Below, in pieces: positions 1-8,380 of a stretch of DNA of 36,606 nt. Position numbers and translations under genes: made by a program. The notes under the pieces were generated by a model. It was not told the DNA's origin. It worked only from the letters and a program-made list of their open reading frames with translations, and ran no database searches. The stretch's first letter is position 1, and every line of letters begins with the position of its first letter. The stretch is from Deltaproteobacteria bacterium (GTDB taxonomy: Bacteria > Myxococcota > SpSt-1050), in contig JAOAFA010000032.1 of NCBI GenBank assembly GCA_026416535.1, forward strand, positions 1 to 36,606, in the 5' to 3' direction.

Positions 1-274
1 CCTTTTTCTCTAAAACTTCTGTAGTTCTAAATCCTAAGAAATCCTCTTCTCTTTCTGTTCTTGCCTCATATTCATCTTTATCAGTAGTCTCTACATAGGA
101 TAATTTCTTACCTTCCCATAAAATCTCTATCCTTCCATCCAAAAGTTCGCATATCTCTACCCACCTTCCACAGAAACTACTTATCTCGTTAAATGGAAGA
201 ATTTGATAAATATTTCCGCAGAATCTAATGGTATTCTCCTTGTTTACCTTCCTTCCCTGTTTTATTGAAAAGAT
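1..274 (-). pseudogene. C-terminal fragment of an integrase-type IS transposase, truncated
   Basis: The minus strand is open for about 91 codons from 274 to the window edge, directly after an in-frame TGA (277-275), and has no start codon of its own. The translation carries features typical of the domain that follows the DDE integrase core in IS481/ISNCY-like transposases: a VNKENTIRF strand, NIYQIL, then GRWVEICELLDGRIEIL and EGKKLSY. The catalytic core and N-terminal helix-turn-helix are missing. The frame continues past base 1, so the true C-terminus is not seen. I infer a remnant created by internal deletion, because IS-end-like repeats lie directly upstream (291-330). Family assignment is from motif memory only; that it is a transposase tail is likely, the exact IS family is uncertain. 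Confidence 0.55.
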
Positions 275-290
275 TCAGAGACCTAACAAA

Positions 291-330
291 AGTGACATTT
301 CAAATTAGTAATATCCTGTGACATTTTAAA
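291..330. repeat. Two GTGACATTT repeats, candidate IS terminal repeats
   Basis: AGTGACATTTCAAA (291-304) and TGTGACATTTTAAA (317-330) are near-identical direct repeats 26 bases apart. Repeated GTGACATTT-type units are common at the ends of integrase-type insertion sequences. They lie on the N-terminal side of the transposase remnant, where an IS end would be expected. The inference rests on position and resemblance; the other end of the element is outside the window. Confidence 0.4.
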
Positions 331-395
331 ATAGAAATCACACATTGCGTATTTTTCTTGAAATAATTGTTGGAGTGTGTTAAGTAAAAAATGCT

Positions 396-476
396 GCCGA
401 AGTGGTGGAATTGGTAGACACGTACGTTTGAGGGGCGTATGCCTGCGGCGTGTGGGTTCGAGTCCCACCTTCGGCA
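396..476 (+). tRNA. tRNA-Leu (anticodon GAG)
   Basis: A class II tRNA can be folded by eye. The acceptor stem is GCCGAAG (396-402) with CTTCGGC (469-475) and discriminator A476. The anticodon stem TACGT/GCGTA encloses the loop TTGAGGG, giving anticodon GAG, which reads CUC/CUU leucine codons. A long variable arm with GCC/GGC pairing follows. The T arm is GTGGG-TTCGAGT-CCCAC. The 3' CCA is not encoded; a T-run follows directly. The gene is single and sits between the transposase remnant and the diguanylate cyclase. Confidence 0.95.
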
Positions 477-508
477 TTTTTTTGTATTTTGTTGTTAAAG
501 AAAGAAAT

Positions 509-538
509 TTGCAAAAAGCATTTTAATATATCTATAAG
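509..538 (+). promoter_or_regulatory. Candidate promoter of the diguanylate cyclase operon
   Basis: TTGCAA (509-514) and TATAAG (533-538) are separated by 18 bases, 50 bases before the TTG start at 589. A 9-base inverted repeat, AAAAAGCAT (513-521) and ATGCTTTTT (554-562), overlaps the -35/spacer and the early leader, so it could be an operator. Consensus match only. Confidence 0.4.
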
Positions 539-588
539 ATTGTAAAACATTATATGCTTTTTAAAGGCTTAATATAAGGTTGTAAGTC

Positions 589-2505
589 TTGGGAAAAACA
601 AATCAGAGGCTAAAAATCAAGCGAAGTATAGCCTTTAAGGTGTCAATAGTTATATCGCTTGCTATTTTTGTTATTATGGGGATTGGATTTTATTTTCTAA
701 TAGGCATGCAAAGGGCAGCTATTAAGAAGAATATTAATGACTATTTTGTTTCAATCTATGAGATGGTTGTCTCAGCAATCAGAGAACAGCATACTCAAAA
801 TGGCATCTTACCTTCAAAACAAATAAGGGAAATTATGCGCAGTCACAAAGAGATATTGTCCTCAAATATTAGTAATTACCACGGTGTTATAAAGTGGGCA
901 TCTAACCCTTCTGATGTCGGTAAAATAAATAAAATTGTCAGTGACTACAAAAGGGAATGGATAGGGGGGGAAAAGGCTAATATTAAGATGTTGGAACACA
1001 AGAATTCGACACAAATTGTTGTGCCAATATTACCAGAACAAGCGTGTTTTAGATGTCATCAAGAAAGAAAAGAGCCTATCGGTTTCTTTTTTGCAGAAAG
1101 TATAAGCCTATCGACCCTATTTAGTGATGTATATAAATTTTCAACCGTATCTTTTTTAATCATTCTATTAACGATTCTTGCGACTTTAATTATACTTTCT
1201 TTGGCTATTAGATATTATGTGGTTAAACCAATTAATACGTTGTTAAACATGATAGAGGCGGTAGAGAAGGGTAATTTTCTGGTCAGAGCCGAGGTTAAAA
1301 CTGCTGATGAACTCGGGATACTGTCGAGTGGATTCAACAATATGCTTAAAAAGATTACCGACTTAATGGTTTCGCAGCTTGAACATGAAAGGGAGGTTGT
1401 TGCTATACAACAGGAGTTAAAGTATAAAGAGCAAATTGAAGAAAAGAGTAGGAGGATTTTTGAGATCAATAGCTCACTTGAGCGAAAACTAAATGAGTTG
1501 TCACTTTTATTTGAACTATCGTCTGCCCTAAATTCCAGTCTTGAGCTTGACGACACCTTAGAATCATTAATTAAGATTCTCCAAGAGAAAATGAATTATT
1601 TGGAATTAGCTGTGCTATTATGGGATGAGGAGGATAGAGTTTTAAAGGTTAAGAGGGCATTTGGATATGACAATGAAGAGCAGTTGAAGAATATGACATT
1701 TAAGCCAGGTGAAGGTATCTCTGGTAGAGTAGTTGAGAGTGGAGAGATGATTTTAGTAAATGATACGACAAACGACCCAAGATTTCTTCATTATAAAGGG
1801 AAAAAGATAATCGATGGTTCATTTCTTTCAATACCAATGAAGTTTAAGGGAGAGATTATAGGGGTATTAAATTTTTCTAGACCCGGCATAAATATGTTCA
1901 AAGAGGAAGAGGTAGAACTTCTCAAGGCAGTTGCAAACCAGGCCGCAATAGCCATTAAAAACGCTGAATTGTATCAGAAAACCCTTGAGCTATCTATTAC
2001 AGATTCCCTGACAGGTTTATACAATAGGAGATACTTTTTTAAGAGATTTGGTGAGGTTGTTGATAGTTCCATTAGGTATAATACTGGATTTGCTATATTA
2101 ATGATTGATATAGACCATTTTAAGAGTTTTAATGATACTTACGGGCATAAGGTCGGTGATGAGATATTGAAAAAAATTGCCTACATATTTTCCTCAAGGG
2201 TCAGAAAAGTAGATATTGTGGCAAGATATGGTGGAGAGGAATTTGTGATTTTATTTCCAAGAATAAAGAAGAAAGAGGCAGTAGATTTAGGAGAAAAATT
2301 AAGAAAAAATGTTGAACTATCAAAGTTTATTTTTGACGGGGAACCCATAGAGCAAAAAATAACGGTGTCAGTGGGAGTAGCTGTATTCCCAGAAGATAGT
2401 AATAATGCCAGAGAAATAATAGAGTTAGCCGACAAGGCTTTATATGAGGCAAAGAGGAGAGGGAGAAATCAGACTGTGGCTTATGAAAGTAATTTAAATG
2501 TATAA
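589..2505 (+). CDS. Membrane diguanylate cyclase with periplasmic CxxCH domain, HAMP, GAF and GGDEF
   Basis: Predicted to make cyclic di-GMP from two GTP. Order: transmembrane segment about 14-39; periplasmic domain with a CFRCH heme-type motif at residues 153-157; second transmembrane segment about 184-212; HAMP to about 262; coiled coil; GAF about 318-465; GGDEF domain from about 467 (SITDSLTGLYNRRYF). The active-site loop is RYGGEEF, an active GGEEF form, and RKVD five residues before it is a canonical inhibitory I-site. The CxxCH domain resembles the DUF3365/Tll0287-like periplasmic sensors, so the signal may be redox, NO or another haem ligand (inference). The start is TTG at 589, with AAGG at 577-580. 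The 3' end overlaps the next gene by 8 bases. A PilZ protein at 25085 could be one effector of its product. Confidence 0.93.
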   Translation: MGKTNQRLKIKRSIAFKVSIVISLAIFVIMGIGFYFLIGMQRAAIKKNINDYFVSIYEMVVSAIREQHTQNGILPSKQIREIMRSHKEILSSNISNYHGVIKWASNPSDVGKINKIVSDYKREWIGGEKANIKMLEHKNSTQIVVPILPEQACFRCHQERKEPIGFFFAESISLSTLFSDVYKFSTVSFLIILLTILATLIILSLAIRYYVVKPINTLLNMIEAVEKGNFLVRAEVKTADELGILSSGFNNMLKKITDLMVSQLEHEREVVAIQQELKYKEQIEEKSRRIFEINSSLERKLNELSLLFELSSALNSSLELDDTLESLIKILQEKMNYLELAVLLWDEEDRVLKVKRAFGYDNEEQLKNMTFKPGEGISGRVVESGEMILVNDTTNDPRFLHYKGKKIIDGSFLSIPMKFKGEIIGVLNFSRPGINMFKEEEVELLKAVANQAAIAIKNAELYQKTLELSITDSLTGLYNRRYFFKRFGEVVDSSIRYNTGFAILMIDIDHFKSFNDTYGHKVGDEILKKIAYIFSSRVRKVDIVARYGGEEFVILFPRIKKKEAVDLGEKLRKNVELSKFIFDGEPIEQKITVSVGVAVFPEDSNNAREIIELADKALYEAKRRGRNQTVAYESNLNV

Positions 2506-3556
2506 TACTCTTAATATAGTTCTCTCCTTATATGTTATAAAAAGGATCTTACTTTCATTTTTATTTGCTTTGCTTACCTCCTCTCTCTTATTGTCATTTA
2601 TTTCTTTTGTTCAGTACGCAGATATTTTTGTTGTAAAAGGGATTCGTATTGCAGATTTATTTCAAATACTTGTCTTTATGCTACCTATGTCTATTGAGTT
2701 TGCTTTGCCATTGTCTCTTATGGTATCTCTAATATATGTGTTTTACATTTTAATCACCAAAAATGAAATTTTAACAATCGAATTAACAGGGAATACAAGA
2801 TATACTATAGCCGTTCCTGTTATTTTACTCTCGGTATTGGTGTTTATTGTAAATTTCTTATCTTCTTCTTTCCTCTTTCCATACTCAATAAAAATTATTA
2901 AAGACAAAGCTACAACGTTTGTAGGTCATAGTCTTAGGAATTCATTGTCCGAGAGACGTATTAATGATGAAATACCTGATACGGTAATATTTTTTGAAAG
3001 TAAAAACAATAATATGGTATATGAGAATGTATTGATTTTTCAAAAAGAGGAGAATGGGGAGAATCTTTTAACTTATTCAAAAGACGCTGTTATTGCTTTT
3101 CATAAAGGATCTCAGACTATAGATGTTGAGATGCGGGATGGTAGTATTATTCAAAAGGACAACATGTCGCTCAGATATATCAAATTTAAGAGCGGTAGTA
3201 TGAAAATTGATATTTCAGAAATCATAGAAAAAAGGATTAAAAACATCAGAGGGTTCTATCAGACTGGATCATACAAAGATAAGTTGATATGTACTTATGA
3301 TGTAACATATTTGTCTCTTGTAAATCTATGGATAGGAATATTAGCAGTAATCATTTTCCTTAAAAATTTAAATCTGAGTCTGTTTTGGAAAAATTGTATT
3401 TTCTTGTTTTTTGTAGTCATTTATTATTTTGGATTTAGGTTGTATCATTTCCTATTTGAGATGGGAATTATGAAGGTTGCACATTCCTTTTTGTTTGTTT
3501 GTTTCTTTCTTTTTTTAACTCTCTTTCTTATAAACAGATTTCTTCCTCAAGAATGA
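2498..3556 (+). CDS. LptF/LptG family lipopolysaccharide export permease (first of pair)
   Basis: A 352-residue member of the YjgP/YjgQ (LptF/LptG) family, the inner-membrane half of the LptB2FGC machine that lifts LPS toward the outer membrane. It has the expected layout: three hydrophobic segments in the first about 125 residues, a roughly 130-residue soluble periplasmic beta-jellyroll part in the middle (about 140-265), and three more transmembrane segments at the end. Sequence identity is low, as usual for the family, so I rely on topology, size and the tandem arrangement. The ATG overlaps the cyclase stop, and its own TGA overlaps the ATG of the next gene (ATGA), so the two permeases are probably translationally coupled. 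First position suggests LptF, but F versus G cannot be decided here. Confidence 0.8.
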   Translation: MYNTLNIVLSLYVIKRILLSFLFALLTSSLLLSFISFVQYADIFVVKGIRIADLFQILVFMLPMSIEFALPLSLMVSLIYVFYILITKNEILTIELTGNTRYTIAVPVILLSVLVFIVNFLSSSFLFPYSIKIIKDKATTFVGHSLRNSLSERRINDEIPDTVIFFESKNNNMVYENVLIFQKEENGENLLTYSKDAVIAFHKGSQTIDVEMRDGSIIQKDNMSLRYIKFKSGSMKIDISEIIEKRIKNIRGFYQTGSYKDKLICTYDVTYLSLVNLWIGILAVIIFLKNLNLSLFWKNCIFLFFVVIYYFGFRLYHFLFEMGIMKVAHSFLFVCFFLFLTLFLINRFLPQE

Positions 3557-4665
3557 TTACTCTCTTTTTTTATACTATAAAGAGATATATCTTAATATTA
3601 GTTTCTTGCATTATATTTGTATTATTCCTTTCTTTCTTGATAGATACTATAGAAAACTCAAAGATAATTACACAGGATAATATTGGAATTAATTTGATTA
3701 TTTCTCTCCTAATCAACAGGTTCATTGTGTTGAGTATCCAGACTTTTCCTCTTTCATTGTATATATCCTTACTTATTTTTATTTTTAGCTTCCAAATTAA
3801 AAATGAATATCTAAGTTTTTTGACGTCGGGTTTCAATCCCAATTTATTTGTCATGCTTCTTCTCTTGCCTATAGCTATTTTTACAATGCTTCACTTTTTG
3901 TTATTAGATTCTGTTTTGCCAAAAGCATCTCGAGAAGTAGATAGACTACTAGTCTTAGAATTTAAGAGATTTACGGCAAGTTGGACATACTTTTACAAAG
4001 ACAGGACGTGGTTTCTAGGTAAGAATAATTGCATTTACAACTATAGATACATTAACGAGAAAGATAAAATTTTAAAAAACTTTGAGGTTTATAAATATGA
4101 TGAATTTGGAATACGCGAAATAGTAGCAATATCAACTCTTAAACATATTAGTAAAAATGAATATCAAGCAACAGATATCAAGAGATTTTTGTTGAAAGAT
4201 GATAGAAATATTGAAGTAATCTTTGAGGATTCTTCAACTATATATTTAGAGGACGAGTATGACATATTTCTACAAAGGAGAGGTAGACCCTATCAAATGA
4301 GCTTGGGTGAATTAAAAAATGTGATTGAAATCAGAGAAAGAATCGGGCTTGATAACTCAAAATATAAATATGAATTTTACAACAGATTTTCCAATTCATT
4401 ATCGACTTTATTTCTGTGTCTATTATTAATATTACTTTTTATTAAACGGCTTTACCTTGAAAAGTATTTGTATTTCATTTTTTGGGGAGTGGTTATACTA
4501 TTAGTTTACGTTTTGTTATTAATGTTTTCATACAGGTTATCCGATAGTTTTTTGAAATTTCAATTTTGGGTAGCAGTAATGCCATCTCTGCTTGTCTTTC
4601 TTGCTATAATAACAACACTTTTGGTATGGAATATAAAACCCAAGACTAGTAAGAATGATAATTAA
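3553..4665 (+). CDS. LptF/LptG family lipopolysaccharide export permease (second of pair)
   Basis: A 370-residue YjgP/YjgQ-type permease, partner of the preceding gene. I choose the ATG at 3553, which forms an ATGA overlap with the upstream stop; a longer reading from 3499 would add 18 residues inside the upstream gene and lacks support. Residues from here read MITLFFYTIKRYILILV, matching the usual short cytoplasmic lead and first transmembrane helix. A soluble middle region (about 135-270) contains strands such as RTWFLGKNNCIYNYRY, where LptG proteins carry the periplasmic domain, and three helices close the protein. Its last 20 bases overlap the 3' end of the convergent ABC ATPase gene. LptB, LptC and LptA are not in the window. 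Confidence 0.8.
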   Translation: MITLFFYTIKRYILILVSCIIFVLFLSFLIDTIENSKIITQDNIGINLIISLLINRFIVLSIQTFPLSLYISLLIFIFSFQIKNEYLSFLTSGFNPNLFVMLLLLPIAIFTMLHFLLLDSVLPKASREVDRLLVLEFKRFTASWTYFYKDRTWFLGKNNCIYNYRYINEKDKILKNFEVYKYDEFGIREIVAISTLKHISKNEYQATDIKRFLLKDDRNIEVIFEDSSTIYLEDEYDIFLQRRGRPYQMSLGELKNVIEIRERIGLDNSKYKYEFYNRFSNSLSTLFLCLLLILLFIKRLYLEKYLYFIFWGVVILLVYVLLLMFSYRLSDSFLKFQFWVAVMPSLLVFLAIITTLLVWNIKPKTSKNDN

Positions 4666-5596
4666 AGCATCTCACTTTGTGGTTTTCATATTTTATTGTT
4701 AGGGGTGGGAGTTCTCTTTTGCATATGTTGATAACATTTTCACATCTTGGATTAAATGGGCATCCTTTGGGCATATCCTTGATTGAAGGTACATACCCCT
4801 TAATCTCAGGAAGACGAGAGTTGTAAGTATTTTTTCTTTCTTCAAATAATCTTTTGAGGGCTATTGTATAAGGATGTAATGGTTTATTGAGTATATCCGT
4901 TTTATTTCCTTCTTCCATAATTGTCCCACCATACATTACTATGATCCTGTCAGCCATCTTCTCAACTATGTTTAAGTCGTGAGAGATGAAGATGAGGGAT
5001 GTCCCTTTTGAGTTTTTTAAAAAATCTATTAGAGAGAGAATACCAGATGACATGGTTACATCAAGGGCGGTAGTTGGTTCATCGGCTATTACTATTGATG
5101 GTCCTGGCAAAAATGCCATAGCGATTAGTATCCTTTGTCTCATCCCTCCTGAAAGCTGATGTGGGTAGGAGTGAAATACCTTGTCGGGATTCTTTATTCC
5201 CACACTTCTTAGTGCATCTAAGACCACTTTCTCCTTCAAGGTATTGTTTCTTCTAACAACTTCTATCAATTGATTCCCTATTGAGAATACAGGGTTCAAG
5301 GCTGTCATTGGCTCTTGAAAGATCATAGTTATTTCTTTCCCTCTATACTCTTCAGGATTACTATATATTTTGCCTTCTTTGGTAAAGTATACTTCATAAT
5401 CCGAGATCAAGTTTTGAGGAAGAAGCCCCATCAGACAATAGCCTGTCATAGTTTTACCTGATCCTGATTCACCGATAATACAGACTGTCTCCCTTCCGAA
5501 AATCTCAAACTCAATGTCCCTTAAAATATATAGTCCATCCAAGGTTTTTACATAATTTATCTTAGTTTTCAAGAGACTATTAGAAGACACGCTCAA
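4646..5596 (-). CDS. OppD/DppD-type peptide/nickel ABC transporter ATP-binding protein (orphan)
   Basis: A 316-residue ABC ATPase. Visible motifs are Walker A GESGSGKT (about residues 40-47), a Q-loop FQEPMTALNPVF, signature LSGGMRQRI, Walker B IVIADEPTTALDV and the switch histidine in FISHDLNIV. The C-terminal oligopeptide-type extension PFNPRCENVINICKRELPPL has the Cys-rich pattern of the OppD/DppD subfamily. Such proteins work with OppB/OppC-like permeases, an OppF-like ATPase and a binding protein, none of which is next to this gene. It overlaps the LolB-like lipoprotein gene by 17 bases and is probably cotranscribed with it. Either the other subunits are elsewhere or it has been recruited to another permease. 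The substrate cannot be read from the ATPase. Confidence 0.88.
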   Translation of the reverse strand: MSVSSNSLLKTKINYVKTLDGLYILRDIEFEIFGRETVCIIGESGSGKTMTGYCLMGLLPQNLISDYEVYFTKEGKIYSNPEEYRGKEITMIFQEPMTALNPVFSIGNQLIEVVRRNNTLKEKVVLDALRSVGIKNPDKVFHSYPHQLSGGMRQRILIAMAFLPGPSIVIADEPTTALDVTMSSGILSLIDFLKNSKGTSLIFISHDLNIVEKMADRIIVMYGGTIMEEGNKTDILNKPLHPYTIALKRLFEERKNTYNSRLPEIKGYVPSIKDMPKGCPFNPRCENVINICKRELPPLTIKYENHKVRCFNYHSY

Positions 5597-6284
5597 ACCC
5601 CTTGAATGTCTCCATTTCGAATATGCCTTGCTCCTTTATACCCCTTTGGATCTTGGTTATATCAATATCTAATGAAATGTCGTTTTTATATCCTTTTATT
5701 CTTAATTTGTGAAAAATATATGCCCCGTTAAGGTTTGAAAAGTCTGAATATATTGCTTGTAGATTGCCAAATGTAGGTGAATCATAGTTAATTCGGATAT
5801 ATTTACATTCATCTGTGTCTTTATCTATTATTATCTTTTCTTCGCCACATATCTTTGTTGAACCCTCTTTTAAATTTTGGCACGCTGGAATTGTATCGTC
5901 AGATAGGGTTAAGAAGAATGGTAGCCTGAATATCGGCAAGTGTAAATTAAACCTTTTATAAAACTCATCTTCACTTGTGAAAACATATAATTTATATTGT
6001 TGATAATCAACTACATAAAACTCATCTTTTTTTATTATGATTGTATTAATGACTTCGTCAAACACTCCTAATGTGTCTATTCTGATTGTCCCACTTTTTA
6101 TATATATATTTTGTCTCAGTAGAATCTTATCCTTACTAGATAGTATTCTTGTTTTTGTTGTTAAACATATATTATCTAAAAATGTAATGTTATGGCATTG
6201 GTTAGATTTAATGTTTTTTGGTAACCTTGGTAGACAACCCGATAATACCAACGTGAATACAAGGAGTAGTATAATCCTCTTCAT
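5580..6284 (-). CDS. LolB-like outer-membrane lipoprotein (putative)
   Basis: A 234-residue lipoprotein: the signal MKRIILLLVFTLVLSGC has a clear lipobox LSGC. The mature part holds short beta strands in the order of LolA/LolB-fold proteins: a strand ending in GTIRIDTLGVFDEV, then EFYVVDYQQYKLYVF, as in the 'R.D..G.F' and 'Y.....LY' pattern of LolB-like families. Two Cys in the second half (ACQNL and KICGEE) could form a disulfide. LolB receives lipoproteins from LolA at the outer membrane; that function is inferred from fold-like pattern and lipobox only. The OppD-type ATPase gene overlaps its end. It faces the YciO-type gene divergently. Confidence 0.5.
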   Translation of the reverse strand: MKRIILLLVFTLVLSGCLPRLPKNIKSNQCHNITFLDNICLTTKTRILSSKDKILLRQNIYIKSGTIRIDTLGVFDEVINTIIIKKDEFYVVDYQQYKLYVFTSEDEFYKRFNLHLPIFRLPFFLTLSDDTIPACQNLKEGSTKICGEEKIIIDKDTDECKYIRINYDSPTFGNLQAIYSDFSNLNGAYIFHKLRIKGYKNDISLDIDITKIQRGIKEQGIFEMETFKGFERVF

Positions 6285-6340
6285 AGTTGTTTATAATTAA
6301 CATAAAAAATTTAATAAAAACACTTTAAATTTTAGCAAAA

Positions 6341-6370
6341 TTGATATATAAAAGCAGTCCTTTGTTATGA
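6341..6370 (+). promoter_or_regulatory. Candidate promoter for the YciO-type gene
   Basis: TTGATA (6341-6346) and TTATGA (6365-6370) are 18 bases apart in the divergent intergenic region. Transcription would begin about 6377, just before a hairpin with a T-run (6388-6410). Consensus match only. Confidence 0.35.
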
Positions 6371-6387
6371 CAGCTGGTTGTATATTT

Positions 6388-6410
6388 TATCCCAGCGGGA
6401 TAGATTTTTT
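6388..6410 (+). terminator. Terminator-like hairpin in the leader of the YciO-type gene
   Basis: TATCCC (6388-6393), loop AGC, and GGGATA (6397-6402) form a perfect six-pair stem, followed by GA and a T-run. It lies 28 bases before the ATG at 6431 and after the candidate promoter. No plus-strand gene ends upstream of it for 1.7 kb, so it would act as an attenuator rather than an ordinary terminator. The stem is short, so this is tentative. Confidence 0.4.
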
Positions 6411-6430
6411 TATTTTAAGGAGAGTTAGTT

Positions 6431-7039
6431 ATGTTAATTCAAATTAATCCTATTAATCCACAGAAGCATCTCATTGAAAAGGCAGTTGACGTACTTAAGA
6501 ATAAAGGAGTAATAGCATATCCTACTGATACGGTATATGGTATTGGTTGTGATATATTTGAAAAGGAGGCGGTTGAAAGAGTTTACCAAATAAAATCAAA
6601 AGATAAGAAAAAACCACTTTCTTTTATATGTGAGGATCTGAAACATATAAGTCAGTTTGCAATAGTTTCTGATAGTGCGTATAGACTAATGAAGAGGTTG
6701 ATTCCCGGTCCCTATACTTTTATACTTGAGGCTACAAAATTAGTGCCTAAGATAATGCTTACTAAGAGAAATACGGTTGGTATAAGGGTTCCTGATAATA
6801 AAATATGTCTTGAAATAGTTAAGACATTGGGACATCCTATTGTGACCACAAGTGCTAATATCTCAAATGAGGAAATCCTTTCGGACCCAATTGAGATACA
6901 TAAGAGGTTGGGTAAGGTTCTGGATTTGGTCATTGATGGAGGTATTCTTTCTCAAGAGCCATCGTCAATTATAGACCTTACAGGTAAAGAACCGATTGTT
7001 ATTAGGGAAGGTAAGGGAGATGTTTCACTTTTTAAGTAG
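6431..7039 (+). CDS. Sua5/YciO/YrdC-family protein, YciO type
   Basis: A 202-residue single-domain YrdC-fold protein. The family binds L-threonine, bicarbonate and ATP to make threonylcarbamoyl-AMP for the t6A tRNA modification. Conserved pieces visible are AYPTDTVYGIGCD near residue 35, KKKPLSFICEDL, IPGPYTFILEATK, TVGIRVPDN, TTSANIS and VIREGKGDV. The wording of the segments SFICEDLKHISQFA and PYTFILEATKLVPK matches the YciO branch more than TsaC itself, and there is no C-terminal Sua5 domain. YciO proteins have weaker or debated activity, so calling it the cell's TsaC would be premature. AAGGAG lies before the ATG. The asnS gene follows after 26 bases, consistent with a translation-related operon. 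Confidence 0.88.
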   Translation: MLIQINPINPQKHLIEKAVDVLKNKGVIAYPTDTVYGIGCDIFEKEAVERVYQIKSKDKKKPLSFICEDLKHISQFAIVSDSAYRLMKRLIPGPYTFILEATKLVPKIMLTKRNTVGIRVPDNKICLEIVKTLGHPIVTTSANISNEEILSDPIEIHKRLGKVLDLVIDGGILSQEPSSIIDLTGKEPIVIREGKGDVSLFK

Positions 7040-7065
7040 GTTTTTCAATAATTAGGATAAGCCGT

Positions 7066-8373
7066 ATGATAAAACCGGAAGTTTATATTAAAGACCTCGA
7101 GAAGTTTGTTGATAGAGAAGTAACCATATATGGGTGGATATACAATATAAGATCTAGTGGCAAAGTCAGATTCCTTCTTGTTAGGGATGGAACTGGTATA
7201 GTTCAATGTGTAGCAACTCCTCAATCTATATCGCCTGGAAAATTTGAAGGTTCCGATAAAATACCACAAGAGAGTTCGATTATTGTCAGAGGAAAAGTTA
7301 GAAAGGACAGTAGGGCGCCTTATTGTGGCTATGAAATTGAACTAACTGATTATAATGTGGTTTCCTACGTTGAAAGAGAATATCCTATAGCCTTGAAGGA
7401 ACATGGGATTGATTTTCTAATGAATCATAGACATCTGTGGATTCGCTCGTATCAGCAGAGTATCATTCTTAGAATTCGGGCAACCATAGTTAAATCAATA
7501 AGGGATTTTTTTGATTCAAATGGTTTTATACTAGTTGATGCACCTATATTTACTCCCAATGCCTGTGAAGGGACATCAACACTATTTGAGACAAACTACT
7601 TTGATACGAAGGCATACCTTACCCAGTCAGGTCAATTATATATGGAGGCAGCAGCGATGGCACTTGGTAAGGTATATTGTTTTGGTCCCACTTTTAGAGC
7701 AGAGAAGAGTAAGACCAGAAGACACTTAACCGAATTTTGGATGGTAGAACCAGAGATGGCATACTATGACCTTGAGGATGATATGGAAGTAGCAGAAGGA
7801 CTCGTCTCATATATTATAGAGACAGTTCTTTTAAAACACGAAAATGAATTAATTGTTTTAGGACGTAATGTTGACAACCTAAGGAAGGCATCAAAAAGAC
7901 CTTTTTATAGAATAAAATATGCCGAGGCAGTGGAGCTATTAAGAAAAGCGGGTCATGATATTAAATATGGTGACGATTTTGGTGGAGATGAAGAAACGAC
8001 CCTAACAAAGCAGTTTGACAAACCAGTATTTGTTACACACTATCCAATCGAAATCAAGGCTTTTTATATGAAACGCGACCCAAATGACCCTTCACTTGCT
8101 CTTAACATGGATCTCCTCGCCCCAGAGGGTTATGGAGAGATAATAGGTGGTGGACAGAGAGAAGATAATTTACAGATTCTATTAGAATCAATAAAGAAAC
8201 ATAACCTTCCACAAAATGTATTCGAATGGTATCTGGATCTTAGAAGATATGGTTCAGTGCCTCATTCTGGCTTTGGGCTTGGAGTTGAAAGGACTATTGC
8301 TTATATTTGTGGATTACATCATGTGAGAGAGACAATACCATTTCCAAGACTTATGGATAGACTCAATCCATAG
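7066..8373 (+). CDS. asnS: Asparaginyl-tRNA synthetase
   Basis: A 435-residue class IIb aminoacyl-tRNA synthetase. An N-terminal OB-fold anticodon-binding domain (about 1-105; starting EVTIYGWIYNIRSSGKVRFLLVRD) is followed by the catalytic domain. Motif 2 region: LYMEAAAMALGKVYCFGPTFRAEKS and RRHLTEFWMVEPEMA. Motif 3: GFGLGVERTIAYICGL with HHVRETIPFPR near the end. The pattern and short length match AsnRS (about 430-460 residues) rather than bacterial AspRS, which carries a GAD insertion. It charges tRNA-Asn directly. Likely cotranscribed with the upstream YciO-type gene. Convergent with the PHP gene, with only seven bases between the stops. Confidence 0.96.
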   Translation: MIKPEVYIKDLEKFVDREVTIYGWIYNIRSSGKVRFLLVRDGTGIVQCVATPQSISPGKFEGSDKIPQESSIIVRGKVRKDSRAPYCGYEIELTDYNVVSYVEREYPIALKEHGIDFLMNHRHLWIRSYQQSIILRIRATIVKSIRDFFDSNGFILVDAPIFTPNACEGTSTLFETNYFDTKAYLTQSGQLYMEAAAMALGKVYCFGPTFRAEKSKTRRHLTEFWMVEPEMAYYDLEDDMEVAEGLVSYIIETVLLKHENELIVLGRNVDNLRKASKRPFYRIKYAEAVELLRKAGHDIKYGDDFGGDEETTLTKQFDKPVFVTHYPIEIKAFYMKRDPNDPSLALNMDLLAPEGYGEIIGGGQREDNLQILLESIKKHNLPQNVFEWYLDLRRYGSVPHSGFGLGVERTIAYICGLHHVRETIPFPRLMDRLNP

Positions 8374-8380
8374 TATGATT

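Noticed and set aside
283-477. 64-codon open frame on the minus strand
   Set aside because: It runs through the reverse of the tRNA-Leu gene and has no family resemblance.
1215-1556. Long antisense open frames inside real genes (for example here, 23663-24202 and 12120-12551)
   Set aside because: They mirror coding sequence of well-identified genes on the other strand and show no ribosome sites or domains.
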